Assembly (NCBI RefSeq): GCF_002188635.1
Contig: NZ_NINX01000047.1
Location: 1-64,000, forward strand
Length of the DNA stretch: 64,000 nt
Reading direction: 5' to 3'
DNA from: Pigmentiphaga sp. NML030171
GTDB lineage: Bacteria; Pseudomonadota; Gammaproteobacteria; Burkholderiales; Burkholderiaceae_B
The notes below the pieces were generated by a model, which worked only from the letters and a program-made list of their open reading frames with translations, was not told the DNA's origin and made no database searches. This document shows positions 1 to 8,658 of this stretch, in pieces. Within the stretch, counting starts at the first letter, position 1. Every line of letters starts with the position of its first letter. The translations under genes were made by a program, and so were the position numbers.

Positions 1-2733
1 CGCCTGTTCGTGCACCATGGCGTCGCGCAGCAGGTCGCGCTGGGGGACGCTGTCGATGGCTTCCCACAGGGCGGCGCGCCGGTGGCCGGACAGGGCACGC
101 AGCGCATCGGCGGCCGCCAGGGCCTGCAAGGCGTGGCGGTCGAGATCGGCGCGCCGGCCCAGGTCGGTGGCGTCCTGGAAGGGCGCCTGTTCGCGCGCGG
201 CCTGGATGCGCAGGCCGGTTTCTTCGGACAAGCCCTGCACCTGGTTCAGTCCAAGCCGCACGGCGGGGCGTTCGCCGCCGGTGTCTTCCAGGGTGGCGTC
301 CCAATTACTGACCAGCACGTCGACGGGCAGGACGACCACGCCATGGCGCTGTGCGTCCTGGATGAGCTGGTAGGGCGAGTAGAAGCCCATGGGCTGGCTG
401 TTGAGCAGCGCGGCCAGGAAGGCTTCGGGTTCGTGGCACTTGAGCCAGGAGCTGGCATAGGCCAGCAGTGCGAAGCTGGCTGCGTGCGATTCGGGAAAGC
501 CGTATTCGCCGAAGCCCTGGATCTGGCGGCAGATGGCCTGGGCGAATTCGATGTCGTAGCCGCGCTCGAGCATGCCGGCTACGATTTTCTCGTAGTGTTT
601 TTCCAGTCGGCCCTTGCGTTTCCACGCAGCCATGGAGCGTCTCAACTCATCGGCCTCGCCTTCGGTGTAGCCGGCCGCGCGCATGGCGATCTGCATGACC
701 TGCTCCTGGAAGATGGGAACGCCGCAGGTGCGTTCCAGCACGTCCTTCACGTCGGGGCTGGGGTAGTCGATCTCTTCCGGTTTTTGGCGGCGGCGCAGGA
801 AGGGATGCACCATGCCGCCCTGGATGGGGCCGGGCCGCACGATGGCGATCTGGATGGTCAGGTCGTACAGGTTGCGCGGCCGCAGGCGGGGCAGCATGCT
901 CATCTGCGCGCGGGACTCGATCTGGAAGACGCCTATGGTGTCTGCCTTGCAGATCATGTCGTAGGTGGGTACGTCGCCATGCTTGATGGCATAAAGTTCC
1001 AGCGTGTGCCGCCGCCGCTGGCTGGCGAATTCAAGCGCGCGGCGCAGCGCCGTCAGCATGCCCAGGGCCAGCACGTCCACCTTGAGCAGGCCTACGGCAT
1101 CGAGATCGTCCTTGTCCCATTGCACGACGCTGCGGTCCTTCATGGCCGCGTTCTCGATGGGGACCATGCGCGACAGGGTGCTGTGCGACATGACGAAGCC
1201 GCCGGGATGCTGGGACAGGTGGCGGGGAAAGTCCAGCAACTGCTCGGTCAGGTTCGCCCATAGTTTCGCTTCCAGCGATTCGGCCGCCAGACCGCATTCC
1301 TGGAAACGCAGCAGCAGGTTCTTCCTGCCGTCCCACCATTGATGGGCCTTGGCCACGCGATCGACCAGGGCCAGATCCATGCCCAGGGCGCGCCCTACGT
1401 CGCGCAGCGCGCTGCGCGAGCGGTAGGCGATGACGACGGCGGTCAGTGCTGCCCGGTCGCGGCCGTATTTTTCATAGATGTACTGGATGACTTCTTCGCG
1501 GCGCTGGTGCTCGAAATCGACGTCGATGTCAGGGGGCTCGTTGCGTTCTTTGCTGATGAAGCGACCAAACAGCAGATCTATGTTTTCCGGCGCGACCGCG
1601 GTGATGGCCAGGCAATAGCAGACGGCGGAATTGGCGGCCGAGCCGCGTCCCTGGCAGAGGATGCCGCGTCCGACGGCGAACTTGACGATGTCGTAGACCG
1701 TCAGGAAATAGGCCTCGTAACGCAAGTCGGCGATCAGCGCGAGTTCTTTTTCCAGGCGGTCCCGGACCCTGTCGGGAATGCCCTCGGGATAGCGCTTGTG
1801 CGCACCGGCATAGGTTTCGCTACGCAGGTAGGAGGTGGGCGTATGCCCGGCCGGCACGAGTTCCTCGGGGTACTCGTACCGCAGTTCATCGAGGTCGAAG
1901 GTGCACAGCCGAGCGATCCGCACGCTTTCCCGCAAGGCCTCCGGAGGATAGGTCCGGGCCAGGTGCACGCGTGCCCGCAGATGCTGTTCGGCATTGGCCG
2001 CCAGCGCGTATCCGCAGTCGGCCACGGACCGGCGCATCCGAATGCCGCACAGGACATCGTGCAGTGGCTTGCGCGAGCGCACGTGCATTTCCACCTGGCC
2101 TGTGGCGACCACCGGCAGGCCGTGCGCGCGAGCCACGCTTTCCACCGTGGCTCGGTGGCGGGGATCGTCCGCGCGATTGGGCAGGTTCAGCGCCAGCCAG
2201 CATCGGTCGGGGAAAGTAGCGGCCAGCCATGCGGCGTGCCCATCCAGGCGGGAGGGCTCGAGTCCATGGTCTGGAACGAGCAGGGCCAGGCAGTCCGGCA
2301 TGCCGCGCAAATGCGCGTGCCGAGTATCAGGGTGGGCAAGATCGTCCGGTCGCAATTGGTAGCTGCCCTTGGCCGCGTGCGAGCGGGCCAGCGTGATCAG
2401 CTCGGACAGGTTGCCATAGCCGTCCTTGTTCATGGCCAGAAGTACCAGTTGCACGGGCAGGGGACCGGCATCGTCCTCCAGCCGGAACTGGCTGCCCAGA
2501 ATCAGCGGCAGCTTCTGCTTTTTGGCCTGCACGTGCGCGCGGACGACGCCGGCCAGGGAACATTCGTCGGTGATGGCCAGCGCGCTATAACCCAGGTCCA
2601 CGGCGCGTGCCACCATTTCCTCGGGCCAGGACGCGCCCCGCAGGAAGGTGAAGTTGGTGAGGCATTGCAGCTCGGCATAGTCGGGAAGCTGGGTGCCGGG
2701 TAGGGAAGCGGGCAGGTCCATGGCGTCAGGCAT
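1..2733 (-). CDS. dnaE2: Error-prone DNA polymerase DnaE2 (ImuC), 3' end cut by window
   Basis: Second alpha-subunit-type C-family DNA polymerase used for SOS translesion synthesis together with ImuA and ImuB. About 911 codons are visible; the family is usually near 1050 residues, so the C-terminal part lies beyond base 1. The N-terminal PHP region (YAELQCLTNFTFLRGAS) opens the protein, the catalytic PDIDVDF motif is near residue 400, a KVDVLALGM segment carrying a further conserved Asp lies near 550, and TIGVFQIESRAQM near 600. The frame is open to the window edge. I chose the ATG at 2733, which overlaps the imuB stop by 8 nt (ATGCCTGA) and implies translational coupling; an in-frame ATG at 2721 is the alternative. 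Confidence 0.93.
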   Translation of the reverse strand, partial: MPDAMDLPASLPGTQLPDYAELQCLTNFTFLRGASWPEEMVARAVDLGYSALAITDECSLAGVVRAHVQAKKQKLPLILGSQFRLEDDAGPLPVQLVLLAMNKDGYGNLSELITLARSHAAKGSYQLRPDDLAHPDTRHAHLRGMPDCLALLVPDHGLEPSRLDGHAAWLAATFPDRCWLALNLPNRADDPRHRATVESVARAHGLPVVATGQVEMHVRSRKPLHDVLCGIRMRRSVADCGYALAANAEQHLRARVHLARTYPPEALRESVRIARLCTFDLDELRYEYPEELVPAGHTPTSYLRSETYAGAHKRYPEGIPDRVRDRLEKELALIADLRYEAYFLTVYDIVKFAVGRGILCQGRGSAANSAVCYCLAITAVAPENIDLLFGRFISKERNEPPDIDVDFEHQRREEVIQYIYEKYGRDRAALTAVVIAYRSRSALRDVGRALGMDLALVDRVAKAHQWWDGRKNLLLRFQECGLAAESLEAKLWANLTEQLLDFPRHLSQHPGGFVMSHSTLSRMVPIENAAMKDRSVVQWDKDDLDAVGLLKVDVLALGMLTALRRALEFASQRRRHTLELYAIKHGDVPTYDMICKADTIGVFQIESRAQMSMLPRLRPRNLYDLTIQIAIVRPGPIQGGMVHPFLRRRQKPEEIDYPSPDVKDVLERTCGVPIFQEQVMQIAMRAAGYTEGEADELRRSMAAWKRKGRLEKHYEKIVAGMLERGYDIEFAQAICRQIQGFGEYGFPESHAASFALLAYASSWLKCHEPEAFLAALLNSQPMGFYSPYQLIQDAQRHGVVVLPVDVLVSNWDATLEDTGGERPAVRLGLNQVQGLSEETGLRIQAAREQAPFQDATDLGRRADLDRHALQALAAADALRALSGHRRAALWEAIDSVPQRDLLRDAMVHEQA

Positions 2734-4195
2734 ACAGGCCGTGGAGATACCAGCGCGGTTCCTCCAGCGCCTGGTCGAGGTAGATCCAGTAGCGGATGCG
2801 GTCGGTGCTTTCGGCCACGAAGTAATCGCGGGCGATGGGCGCCCCGTCCCACCAACCGCTTTCGATGCGCTCGGGGCCACGCACCAGGCGCAGCGGCGTG
2901 CCGTAGTAGGGGCGGTGCTGGCGCATGACGAGGGGGATGGGCTGGCGCAACAGCCACAAGGGCCGTTCGGCGGCGAAGCCGCAGGCTTCGGCATCGGGCC
3001 GGCCACGATCCAGGGCCGGCAGCCAACGGCTGGCGACCTCGGGGCGATGGTCGGCCAGGGGGCGGGCGGCCAGGACCCGGTCCGGGCCCAGGCGCGCCAC
3101 CAGCAGTTCAAGCAGGCGGTCATGGTCGGCCGGTGTGCCGCCGGGATCGGTGAACAAGGTTTCGGAAGGGGTGGCGCGCGGCACGATGGCATCGGCGTGC
3201 AGGCCGATGGCGATGGCAGGCGCCTCCATCGCCATCCGGTCCAGGTGTTCCTTGAGCAGGCGCAGCAGATGGTCGGCCTCCCAGCCCGGATTGGCCAGGG
3301 ACACGGTCAGGCGGGTAGGAGGACGGGCGTATCGGCCGCGTTCATGTTCCAGGACCAGAACGATGGCATTGGTCGCGGTCTGGCTGGCGTGTAGCCAGCC
3401 CGCCAATTGCTGGACAAGGCGTCGAGCCACGACAAGGACTGCGGGAGCGTGGTCGATGCGAAAGAGCAATTCCACGCGGGCCGAGAACTCGGGTGGGGCC
3501 TGGACCCAGGTGAACAGCTCCGGCTTGCGGCCGCAGGCCTGGTCCAGCAAGTCGAGCAGTTCGCGGCCGCACCGGCGTTGCAGGCCGGATCGAGGCAGTT
3601 TCATCAGGGCCGCCACTGTGCGGCAGCCGATACCGTCCAGCCAGTCGCGATGCGGCCGTGCAGGAGGCAGCAGCAGGCAGGGCAGGTTCGCTATCCGGCG
3701 TATCAGGGGCGTCTCCCGCAGGACGCGTCGCGGTCCCGGCGTGGCGCGTGCCGCCAGCAACCAGGCGCCGTGTGCCGTGGGACCCATGCCGAGGCGAGCG
3801 TGGCAGCCGAGCTGGCGCAAGCTGTCGCGTATGCGTCGGCACAAGGCGGCAGGACCGCCGAAGACTCGCAGGCCGGCGCCCACGTCCAGCAGCAGGCTGG
3901 CATCGGGGCCCAGTGCCACCTCGGGGGTATATTGCAGCATGGCCAGCGCGGCGGCCTCCAGCAGCTGTGTCTCGCGCGCCGGATCGCGTTGGAGGAACTC
4001 GGCATGGGGTGCCAGCGCGCCGGCCCCTTTTTTGCGCATGCCGGGCCGTACGCCCAGCCGGCCAGCTGCGGGTGTCACGGCCACTACCGCTTCGTGGTCC
4101 AGCACCACGATCACGGCTGCCGGATCATCCTGCCAGAGCGGGTTCAGGGCGTCGAGGCTGGGCTGCGTCAGGTAGACGCTGATCCACAAACGCAT
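2726..4195 (-). CDS. imuB: ImuB, catalytically inactive Y-family polymerase of the mutasome
   Basis: 489-residue Y-family-like protein that in other bacteria is the scaffold of the ImuA-ImuB-DnaE2 mutasome and binds the sliding clamp. The N-terminus (MRLWISVYLTQPSLDAL) stands where active Y-family enzymes have the metal-binding DxDAFYA motif; the acidic residues are absent, as is typical of ImuB. The palm region (GPDASLLLDVGAGLRVFGG) and helix-hairpin region (IANLP…LDGIGCRTVAALMKLP) are recognisable. I did not see an unambiguous clamp-binding peptide. Its start lies 71 nt inside the 3' end of imuA and its stop overlaps dnaE2 by 8 nt, so the three genes form one tight operon. Confidence 0.9.
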   Translation of the reverse strand: MRLWISVYLTQPSLDALNPLWQDDPAAVIVVLDHEAVVAVTPAAGRLGVRPGMRKKGAGALAPHAEFLQRDPARETQLLEAAALAMLQYTPEVALGPDASLLLDVGAGLRVFGGPAALCRRIRDSLRQLGCHARLGMGPTAHGAWLLAARATPGPRRVLRETPLIRRIANLPCLLLPPARPHRDWLDGIGCRTVAALMKLPRSGLQRRCGRELLDLLDQACGRKPELFTWVQAPPEFSARVELLFRIDHAPAVLVVARRLVQQLAGWLHASQTATNAIVLVLEHERGRYARPPTRLTVSLANPGWEADHLLRLLKEHLDRMAMEAPAIAIGLHADAIVPRATPSETLFTDPGGTPADHDRLLELLVARLGPDRVLAARPLADHRPEVASRWLPALDRGRPDAEACGFAAERPLWLLRQPIPLVMRQHRPYYGTPLRLVRGPERIESGWWDGAPIARDYFVAESTDRIRYWIYLDQALEEPRWYLHGLYA

Positions 4196-4871
4196 GGCGA
4201 GGCTCGGAGGAAGGCTGGCCGCTGCCGAAGGCGGGCGCCGGCGGCGCGAGCGGCAGCAGCAGCGGCGTTTCGTGATGGGGGCCGCGGCGCTTCAGGATGG
4301 TCACGCTGAGATGGTCGCCCGCGGGCCGCAGCAGCAGGCGTAGCGGCGACGGCGACGAGGCGCGCGCGGCATCGGCATGGCGGAACATGAAGAAGGCGGT
4401 GTCGCCCGCCTGCGCCGCAAGGTGCAGCCGACGCAGGGCACTGGCCGGTGGCCGGGCGGACCAGTACAGCAGGGCGCCGCAACTGCCGTGCTGCAGGATG
4501 CGTTCGGCGGCCCACAGGGCATCGGCAGCCTGACTGGGATCGATCCACAGCAACTGGCTGGCGGGAAAACGATGCGCCAGCCAGGCTTGCGCGCAGGGCG
4601 CGTGAGGCGGATGCAGCAGCACGATGCTGCGCCGGGCGGGCAGTTGCCGCAGGGCGGGCAGGAGCAGCCGCATTTCGCCCAGACCGGGTTGTGCCAGCAG
4701 CAGTTCGGTCAGACTGCCCAGGGGCCAGCCTCCGCCGGGCAGGTGGCGGGACAGGTCGGGATGGCCGGTTTCCAGGCCCGGACGGTTGGCGCGCGCGAGT
4801 TGCGAGCCGCGCCAAAGGAGCGGGTGGATGGCGGCATGGGCCGTGGCGGACGAGATTCCGAAGGCGGACAT
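4125..4871 (-). CDS. imuA: ImuA, RecA-like accessory protein of the SOS mutasome
   Basis: 248-residue protein first in the imuA-imuB-dnaE2 operon. The N-terminal half (IHPLLWRGSQLARA … HPDLSRHLPGGGWPLGSLTELL) matches the ImuA/SulA-RecA-like family signature. The frame is open further upstream, but the ATG at 4871 gives the family-like N-terminus (MSAFGISSATAHAAIHPLLWR) and sits 24 bp downstream of a LexA box, so longer versions would start inside or before the operator. No strong ribosome-binding site is visible before this ATG. Expected to be induced by DNA damage and to bind RecA and ImuB. Confidence 0.85.
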   Translation of the reverse strand: MSAFGISSATAHAAIHPLLWRGSQLARANRPGLETGHPDLSRHLPGGGWPLGSLTELLLAQPGLGEMRLLLPALRQLPARRSIVLLHPPHAPCAQAWLAHRFPASQLLWIDPSQAADALWAAERILQHGSCGALLYWSARPPASALRRLHLAAQAGDTAFFMFRHADAARASSPSPLRLLLRPAGDHLSVTILKRRGPHHETPLLLPLAPPAPAFGSGQPSSEPRHAFVDQRLPDAAQPRRPEPALAG

Positions 4872-4894
4872 GAGCCGGCAAACATGAATGATTA

Positions 4895-4910
4895 CTGTAT
4901 AAATATACAG
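4895..4910. promoter_or_regulatory. LexA (SOS) box upstream of imuA
   Basis: CTGTATAAATATACAG: a CTGT-N8-ACAG palindrome with an AT-rich core, almost identical to the gammaproteobacterial SOS consensus. It lies 24 bp upstream of the imuA start and about 110 bp from the divergent aminotransferase start, so it most plausibly represses the mutasome operon. Confidence 0.88.
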
Positions 4911-5022
4911 TATTTGAGGGAAGTGGCGGCGGCATCCCTGTCTTTCGGCATGCCGTGTCCCGGTTCTGGTATCGTGGCTTGGCCGAGTTGTTGCTGTAAT
5001 CCCTAGGAAAGACCGTTCATTC

Positions 5023-6327
5023 ATGAAACCCATCAACAAATCGAACAAACTAGCCCACGTCCTGTACGACATCCGCGGCCCCATCATGGACAGGGCCAAG
5101 CAGATGGAAGACGAAGGCCAGAAGCTCATCAAGCTCAACATCGGCAACCTGGCCGTGTTCGGTTTCGACGCTCCCGAGGAAATCCAGCTCGACATGATCC
5201 GCAACCTGCCCAACTCGGCGGGTTATTCGGACAGCAAGGGCATCTTCGCCGCGCGCAAGGCGGTCATGCACTACACCCAAGCGCAGGGCGTGCAGGGCGT
5301 GACGCTGGAAGACATCTACCTGGGCAACGGCGCCTCCGACCTGATCGCGATGGCCACCAACGCGCTGCTGGACGACGGCGACGAGTTGCTGCTGCCCGCG
5401 CCGGACTACCCGCTGTGGACGGCGGTCGTGAGCCTGTCGGGCGGCACGCCCGTGCACTACCTGTGCGACGAGGCCAAGGGCTGGATTCCCGACCTGGACG
5501 ACATCCGGGCCAAGATCACCCCGCGCACCAAGGGGATCGTGGTCATCAACCCGAACAACCCGACCGGCGTGGTCTATCCCGACCACGTGCTGCAGGAGAT
5601 CGTCGCCATCGCGCGCGAGCACGGGCTGGTCATCCTGGCCGACGAGGTCTACGACAAGGTGCTGTACGACGACGCCCGCCACACCGCGCTGGCGAGCCTG
5701 TCCACCGACGTGCTGACGCTGACCTTCAACTCGCTGTCCAAGAGCTACCGCGCCTGCGGCTACCGCGCGGGCTGGCTGGTGGTCTCGGGCGACAAGCGCG
5801 CCGCGCGCGATTACATCGACGGCCTGAACATGCTCGCCAACATGAGGCTATGCGCGAACGTGCCGGGCCAGTGGGCGATCCAGACCGCGCTGGGCGGCTA
5901 CCAGAGCATCAACGACCTGGTGGCCCCGGGGGGCCGGCTGCGCCAGCAGCGCGACCTGGCCTATGAATTGATCACCGCCATTCCCGGCGTGACCTGCGTC
6001 AAGCCGCAGGCCGCGCTCTACATGTTCCCGCGGCTGGATCCCGAGGTGTATCCCATCGAGGACGACCGCCAGTTCTTCCTGCAGATGCTGGAAGCCACGC
6101 GGGTGATGCTGGTGCAGGGAACGGGGTTCAACTGGCCGCATCCCGACCACTTCCGCATCGTGTTCCTGCCGCACGAGGCGGATCTGCGCGAGGCCATCGG
6201 CCGCATCGCCAAGTTCCTCGAGGACTACCGCCTCAAGCACGCCAGGAAGGCGCCGGCGTCGCCCGAGGCCGGCGCGGACGATCGTGCCGTCGTCGTGCCG
6301 GCCAAGTTCGGGGCGAAGGCCGGCTAG
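5023..6327 (+). CDS. alaA: Alanine-type PLP-dependent aminotransferase (AlaA/AlaC family)
   Basis: 434-residue class I/II fold-type I aminotransferase, cytosolic. The N-terminus (KLAHVLYDIRGPIMDRAKQM) and the motif NIGNLAVFGFDAPEEI are characteristic of the AlaA alanine/valine–pyruvate type transaminases. Further motifs are NPNNPTGVVYP, ADEVYDKVLYD and the PLP lysine in LSKSYRACGYRAGW. The C-terminal ~30 residues are an extra Ala/Pro-rich tail. An AGGAAAG ribosome-binding site precedes the ATG. It is transcribed divergently from the mutasome operon and overlaps the 3' end of the convergent hydrolase gene by 4 nt. Exact amino-acid specificity is not determinable here. Confidence 0.88.
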   Translation: MKPINKSNKLAHVLYDIRGPIMDRAKQMEDEGQKLIKLNIGNLAVFGFDAPEEIQLDMIRNLPNSAGYSDSKGIFAARKAVMHYTQAQGVQGVTLEDIYLGNGASDLIAMATNALLDDGDELLLPAPDYPLWTAVVSLSGGTPVHYLCDEAKGWIPDLDDIRAKITPRTKGIVVINPNNPTGVVYPDHVLQEIVAIAREHGLVILADEVYDKVLYDDARHTALASLSTDVLTLTFNSLSKSYRACGYRAGWLVVSGDKRAARDYIDGLNMLANMRLCANVPGQWAIQTALGGYQSINDLVAPGGRLRQQRDLAYELITAIPGVTCVKPQAALYMFPRLDPEVYPIEDDRQFFLQMLEATRVMLVQGTGFNWPHPDHFRIVFLPHEADLREAIGRIAKFLEDYRLKHARKAPASPEAGADDRAVVVPAKFGAKAG

Positions 6328-7511
6328 CGCGGGCGTCGATCCTGCGGGCGCTGCCCAAGCTCCCGCATGGTTGCGCCGATCCAGTCAGCGATGGCGTCCA
6401 CGCCCAGCGCCAGGTTGTCGACGCTGCAATGCTCGGCGCCGCCATCGCGCAGCGTATGGACGAACAGCTCCGCCTTGGGGCTGTTCACGCATTCGGCGAC
6501 CAGGCGTTCGGCCTGGACCAGCTTGATCTGCCGGTCGTTCTCGCCGTGCGTGACCAGGATGGGGCAGCGTATGCGATGCAGCACGCCCTCCAGCGTCATG
6601 CGGTCCGCCGTGGCCAGCAGGCCTTCCATGGTGGTCTGGCCGAACACCCACATCACATGTTCCCAGTAATGCGGAACGGGTAGCCGCGGGTCCTGGCTCT
6701 GGTGGCGGTAGCGCTGGGTCGCGCCCCAGTCGTAGTTGGCGCCCCAGGCCACGCAGCAGCGCAGGCGGGGTTCGAAGGCGGCGGCGCGCGGCGCGTGATA
6801 GCCGCCCAGCGACAATGCCATGATGCCGATGCGCGAGGCATCGACGTCGTCGCGTCCCTCCAGGTAGTCGACGCAGGCCGAGGCGGGCACCTCGGCCTCG
6901 GGGAAATTGGTCAGGCCCTGCAGGCGCAAGGCCTCGCCCACGCCGGGGTTGTCCACCAGCAGCACGGACACGCCGCGCTCGCGCAAGGCCTCGCCCATGC
7001 CCATCAGGTACAGGATCTCCTTGGTCACGTCCAGTCCGTCGAAATGCACCATGCAGGGCGCGCCGCCGGGCGGTATCTCGCGCGCCGGGACGTACAGGGC
7101 CGGCAGGGTGGTGCCCTGGTAGGGCACGTCCACCCATTCGACGGGCTGGCCGGTCAGCCTGGCGTAGCGCCGAAAGCACTCGAGCATGTTGCGGAAGGCC
7201 GTGTCCCGGCCTGGGAAGCGCGGCGCCTGCATGCGTTCGGCCTGCACGTAGTAGATGGCGGCGCGCTTGAACTTGCGGCCCGCGCTGTAGGCGCGATCGT
7301 GCTGGAGGTCCTGCTGCGCCAGCGCCTTCACGCGGTCGGCCAGCCCGGTCCAGGCGGCGAACAGGATCTCGGCCGCATGCGGGTCGCCGCGGCGCGACGC
7401 TTCCTTGACGGGGCCGGAGGCGTCGTCGAGCTCGCCGATCTCGGCGCCCATGCCGAGCGCCAGGTTGACGGCCATATTCCAGGTGTAGTTGTCGCCGAAG
7501 TATTCAAACAT
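6324..7511 (-). CDS. Alpha/beta hydrolase, FrsA / dihydroxypseudooxynicotine-hydrolase-like
   Basis: 395-residue alpha/beta hydrolase with a long helical N-terminal region before the catalytic core, as in 2,6-dihydroxypseudooxynicotine hydrolase and FrsA/DUF1100-like enzymes that cleave C–C or ester bonds. The nucleophile elbow is MALSLGGYHA, the acid is probably Asp in HGENDRQI, and the catalytic His lies in GAEHCSVDN. It follows the Bug-type binding protein gene by 51 bp on the same strand and is probably co-transcribed, under the divergent LysR regulator. Substrate unknown; the context suggests a small aromatic or carboxylic compound brought in via the Bug protein. Confidence 0.8.
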   Translation of the reverse strand: MFEYFGDNYTWNMAVNLALGMGAEIGELDDASGPVKEASRRGDPHAAEILFAAWTGLADRVKALAQQDLQHDRAYSAGRKFKRAAIYYVQAERMQAPRFPGRDTAFRNMLECFRRYARLTGQPVEWVDVPYQGTTLPALYVPAREIPPGGAPCMVHFDGLDVTKEILYLMGMGEALRERGVSVLLVDNPGVGEALRLQGLTNFPEAEVPASACVDYLEGRDDVDASRIGIMALSLGGYHAPRAAAFEPRLRCCVAWGANYDWGATQRYRHQSQDPRLPVPHYWEHVMWVFGQTTMEGLLATADRMTLEGVLHRIRCPILVTHGENDRQIKLVQAERLVAECVNSPKAELFVHTLRDGGAEHCSVDNLALGVDAIADWIGATMRELGQRPQDRRPR

Positions 7512-7562
7512 GGTCGATGTCCATTCGTGGTTGCGTGGAAAGTGCGGTGGCGCCGGCGAAGG

Positions 7563-8537
7563 TCAGTCGGCCTTGATATTCTTCTCGGCGATCAGCCTGG
7601 CCCACATCGATTGCTCGGCGACCAGGTCCCTGGCGAATTGGTCGGGCGGCTGGAGCACGAGGTCGTAGCCGTCCTTTTGCAGGCGGGCCTGCATCTCGGG
7701 CATGCGCATGACCCGGGCGATCTCCGCCGCCAGCTTGTCCCGTATGTCGGCGGGCAATCCCTTGGGCGCGAAGACGCCTTGCCAGACGTAGGCCTCCACC
7801 GGGACGCCTTCCTCGCGCATGGTCGGGATGTCGGGGATGGCGGGCGAGCGCTGCGCGGCGGCCAGCGCCAGTCCTCGCATCTTGCCCGCGCGGACCATGG
7901 ACTGAGAATTGCCGACGGAGTCGCACAGGAAGTCCACCTCTCCGGCGATGACCGAGGTCTGTGCCGGCCCCGCGCCCGAATAGGGCACGTGCAGGGCCTT
8001 GATGCCCGCCGCATCCAGCATCTGTTCGCAGGCGAGGTGGCTGCCGCCGCCGGTTCCCGCGCTGGCGTAGCTCAACGCGCCTTGCCGGGACTTGGCCAGG
8101 GCGAGGAATTCCTTGAAGGTCCTGGCCGGCAGCTTGGCCGAGGCCACCAGGTAGGCGGGAAAGCGCAGCGCCTCGGTGATGGGCGTGAAATCGGCGGCCG
8201 GGTCGAAGGTGTGCTGCTTGTGCAGCAGCGGGCCGATGACGTGGGCGCTGTTGGTGGTGTAGAGCAGCGTGTAGCCGTCGGCTGGCGCATCCTTGACCAA
8301 TCGGCTGCCGATCAGGCCGGTGGCGCCGGCGCGGTTGTCAACGATCACGGGCTGGCCCAGCGCCTCGCCCAGCAGCTTGCCGGCCAGGCGGGCATAGGTA
8401 TCCGTGGAACCGCCCACGGGGAAGGGCACGATCAGCCGGATCGGCCGGGTGGGATAGGCCTGCGCGCCCGCCGTGGCCGCGATCAGCAGCGACGCGGCGG
8501 CAAGGACAAGGCGCGGCGCGATGAGATGGCGTTGCAT
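7563..8537 (-). CDS. Bug/TctC-family periplasmic substrate-binding protein
   Basis: 324 residues with a Sec signal peptide (hydrophobic core LVLAAASLLIAATAGAQA), then the classical mature start YPTRPIRLIVPFPVGGSTD and the family elements VIVDNRAGATGLIGS and GYTLLYTTN. These proteins bind carboxylates or related small molecules in the periplasm for tripartite tricarboxylate-type uptake. No TctA/TctB membrane gene is adjacent. It heads a two-gene unit with the hydrolase and is divergent from a LysR gene. Confidence 0.92.
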   Translation of the reverse strand: MQRHLIAPRLVLAAASLLIAATAGAQAYPTRPIRLIVPFPVGGSTDTYARLAGKLLGEALGQPVIVDNRAGATGLIGSRLVKDAPADGYTLLYTTNSAHVIGPLLHKQHTFDPAADFTPITEALRFPAYLVASAKLPARTFKEFLALAKSRQGALSYASAGTGGGSHLACEQMLDAAGIKALHVPYSGAGPAQTSVIAGEVDFLCDSVGNSQSMVRAGKMRGLALAAAQRSPAIPDIPTMREEGVPVEAYVWQGVFAPKGLPADIRDKLAAEIARVMRMPEMQARLQKDGYDLVLQPPDQFARDLVAEQSMWARLIAEKNIKAD

Positions 8538-8616
8538 GGTGTCTCCGTCTTGTTCATGTGCCAGGACATTCTGGACGGACTCGCGGCGCAGGAGAAATGC
8601 CGTTTTTCGGGGCGAG

Positions 8617-8635
8617 CTATAAAATAATTCGATAG
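8617..8635. promoter_or_regulatory. Candidate LysR-type operator (CTAT-N11-ATAG)
   Basis: CTAT, eleven bases, ATAG: a T-N11-A inverted repeat of the kind bound by LysR-family regulators. It lies in the 121-bp divergent region between the bug gene and the lysR-type gene, 24 bp upstream of the latter. Confidence 0.55.
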
Positions 8636-8658
8636 CGAAAACGCATGGCGAGGCAGCG

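Noticed and set aside
4125-5213. 362-residue version of ImuA
   Set aside because: The upstream extension runs through the LexA box and has no resemblance to ImuA; the operator fixes the start at 4871.
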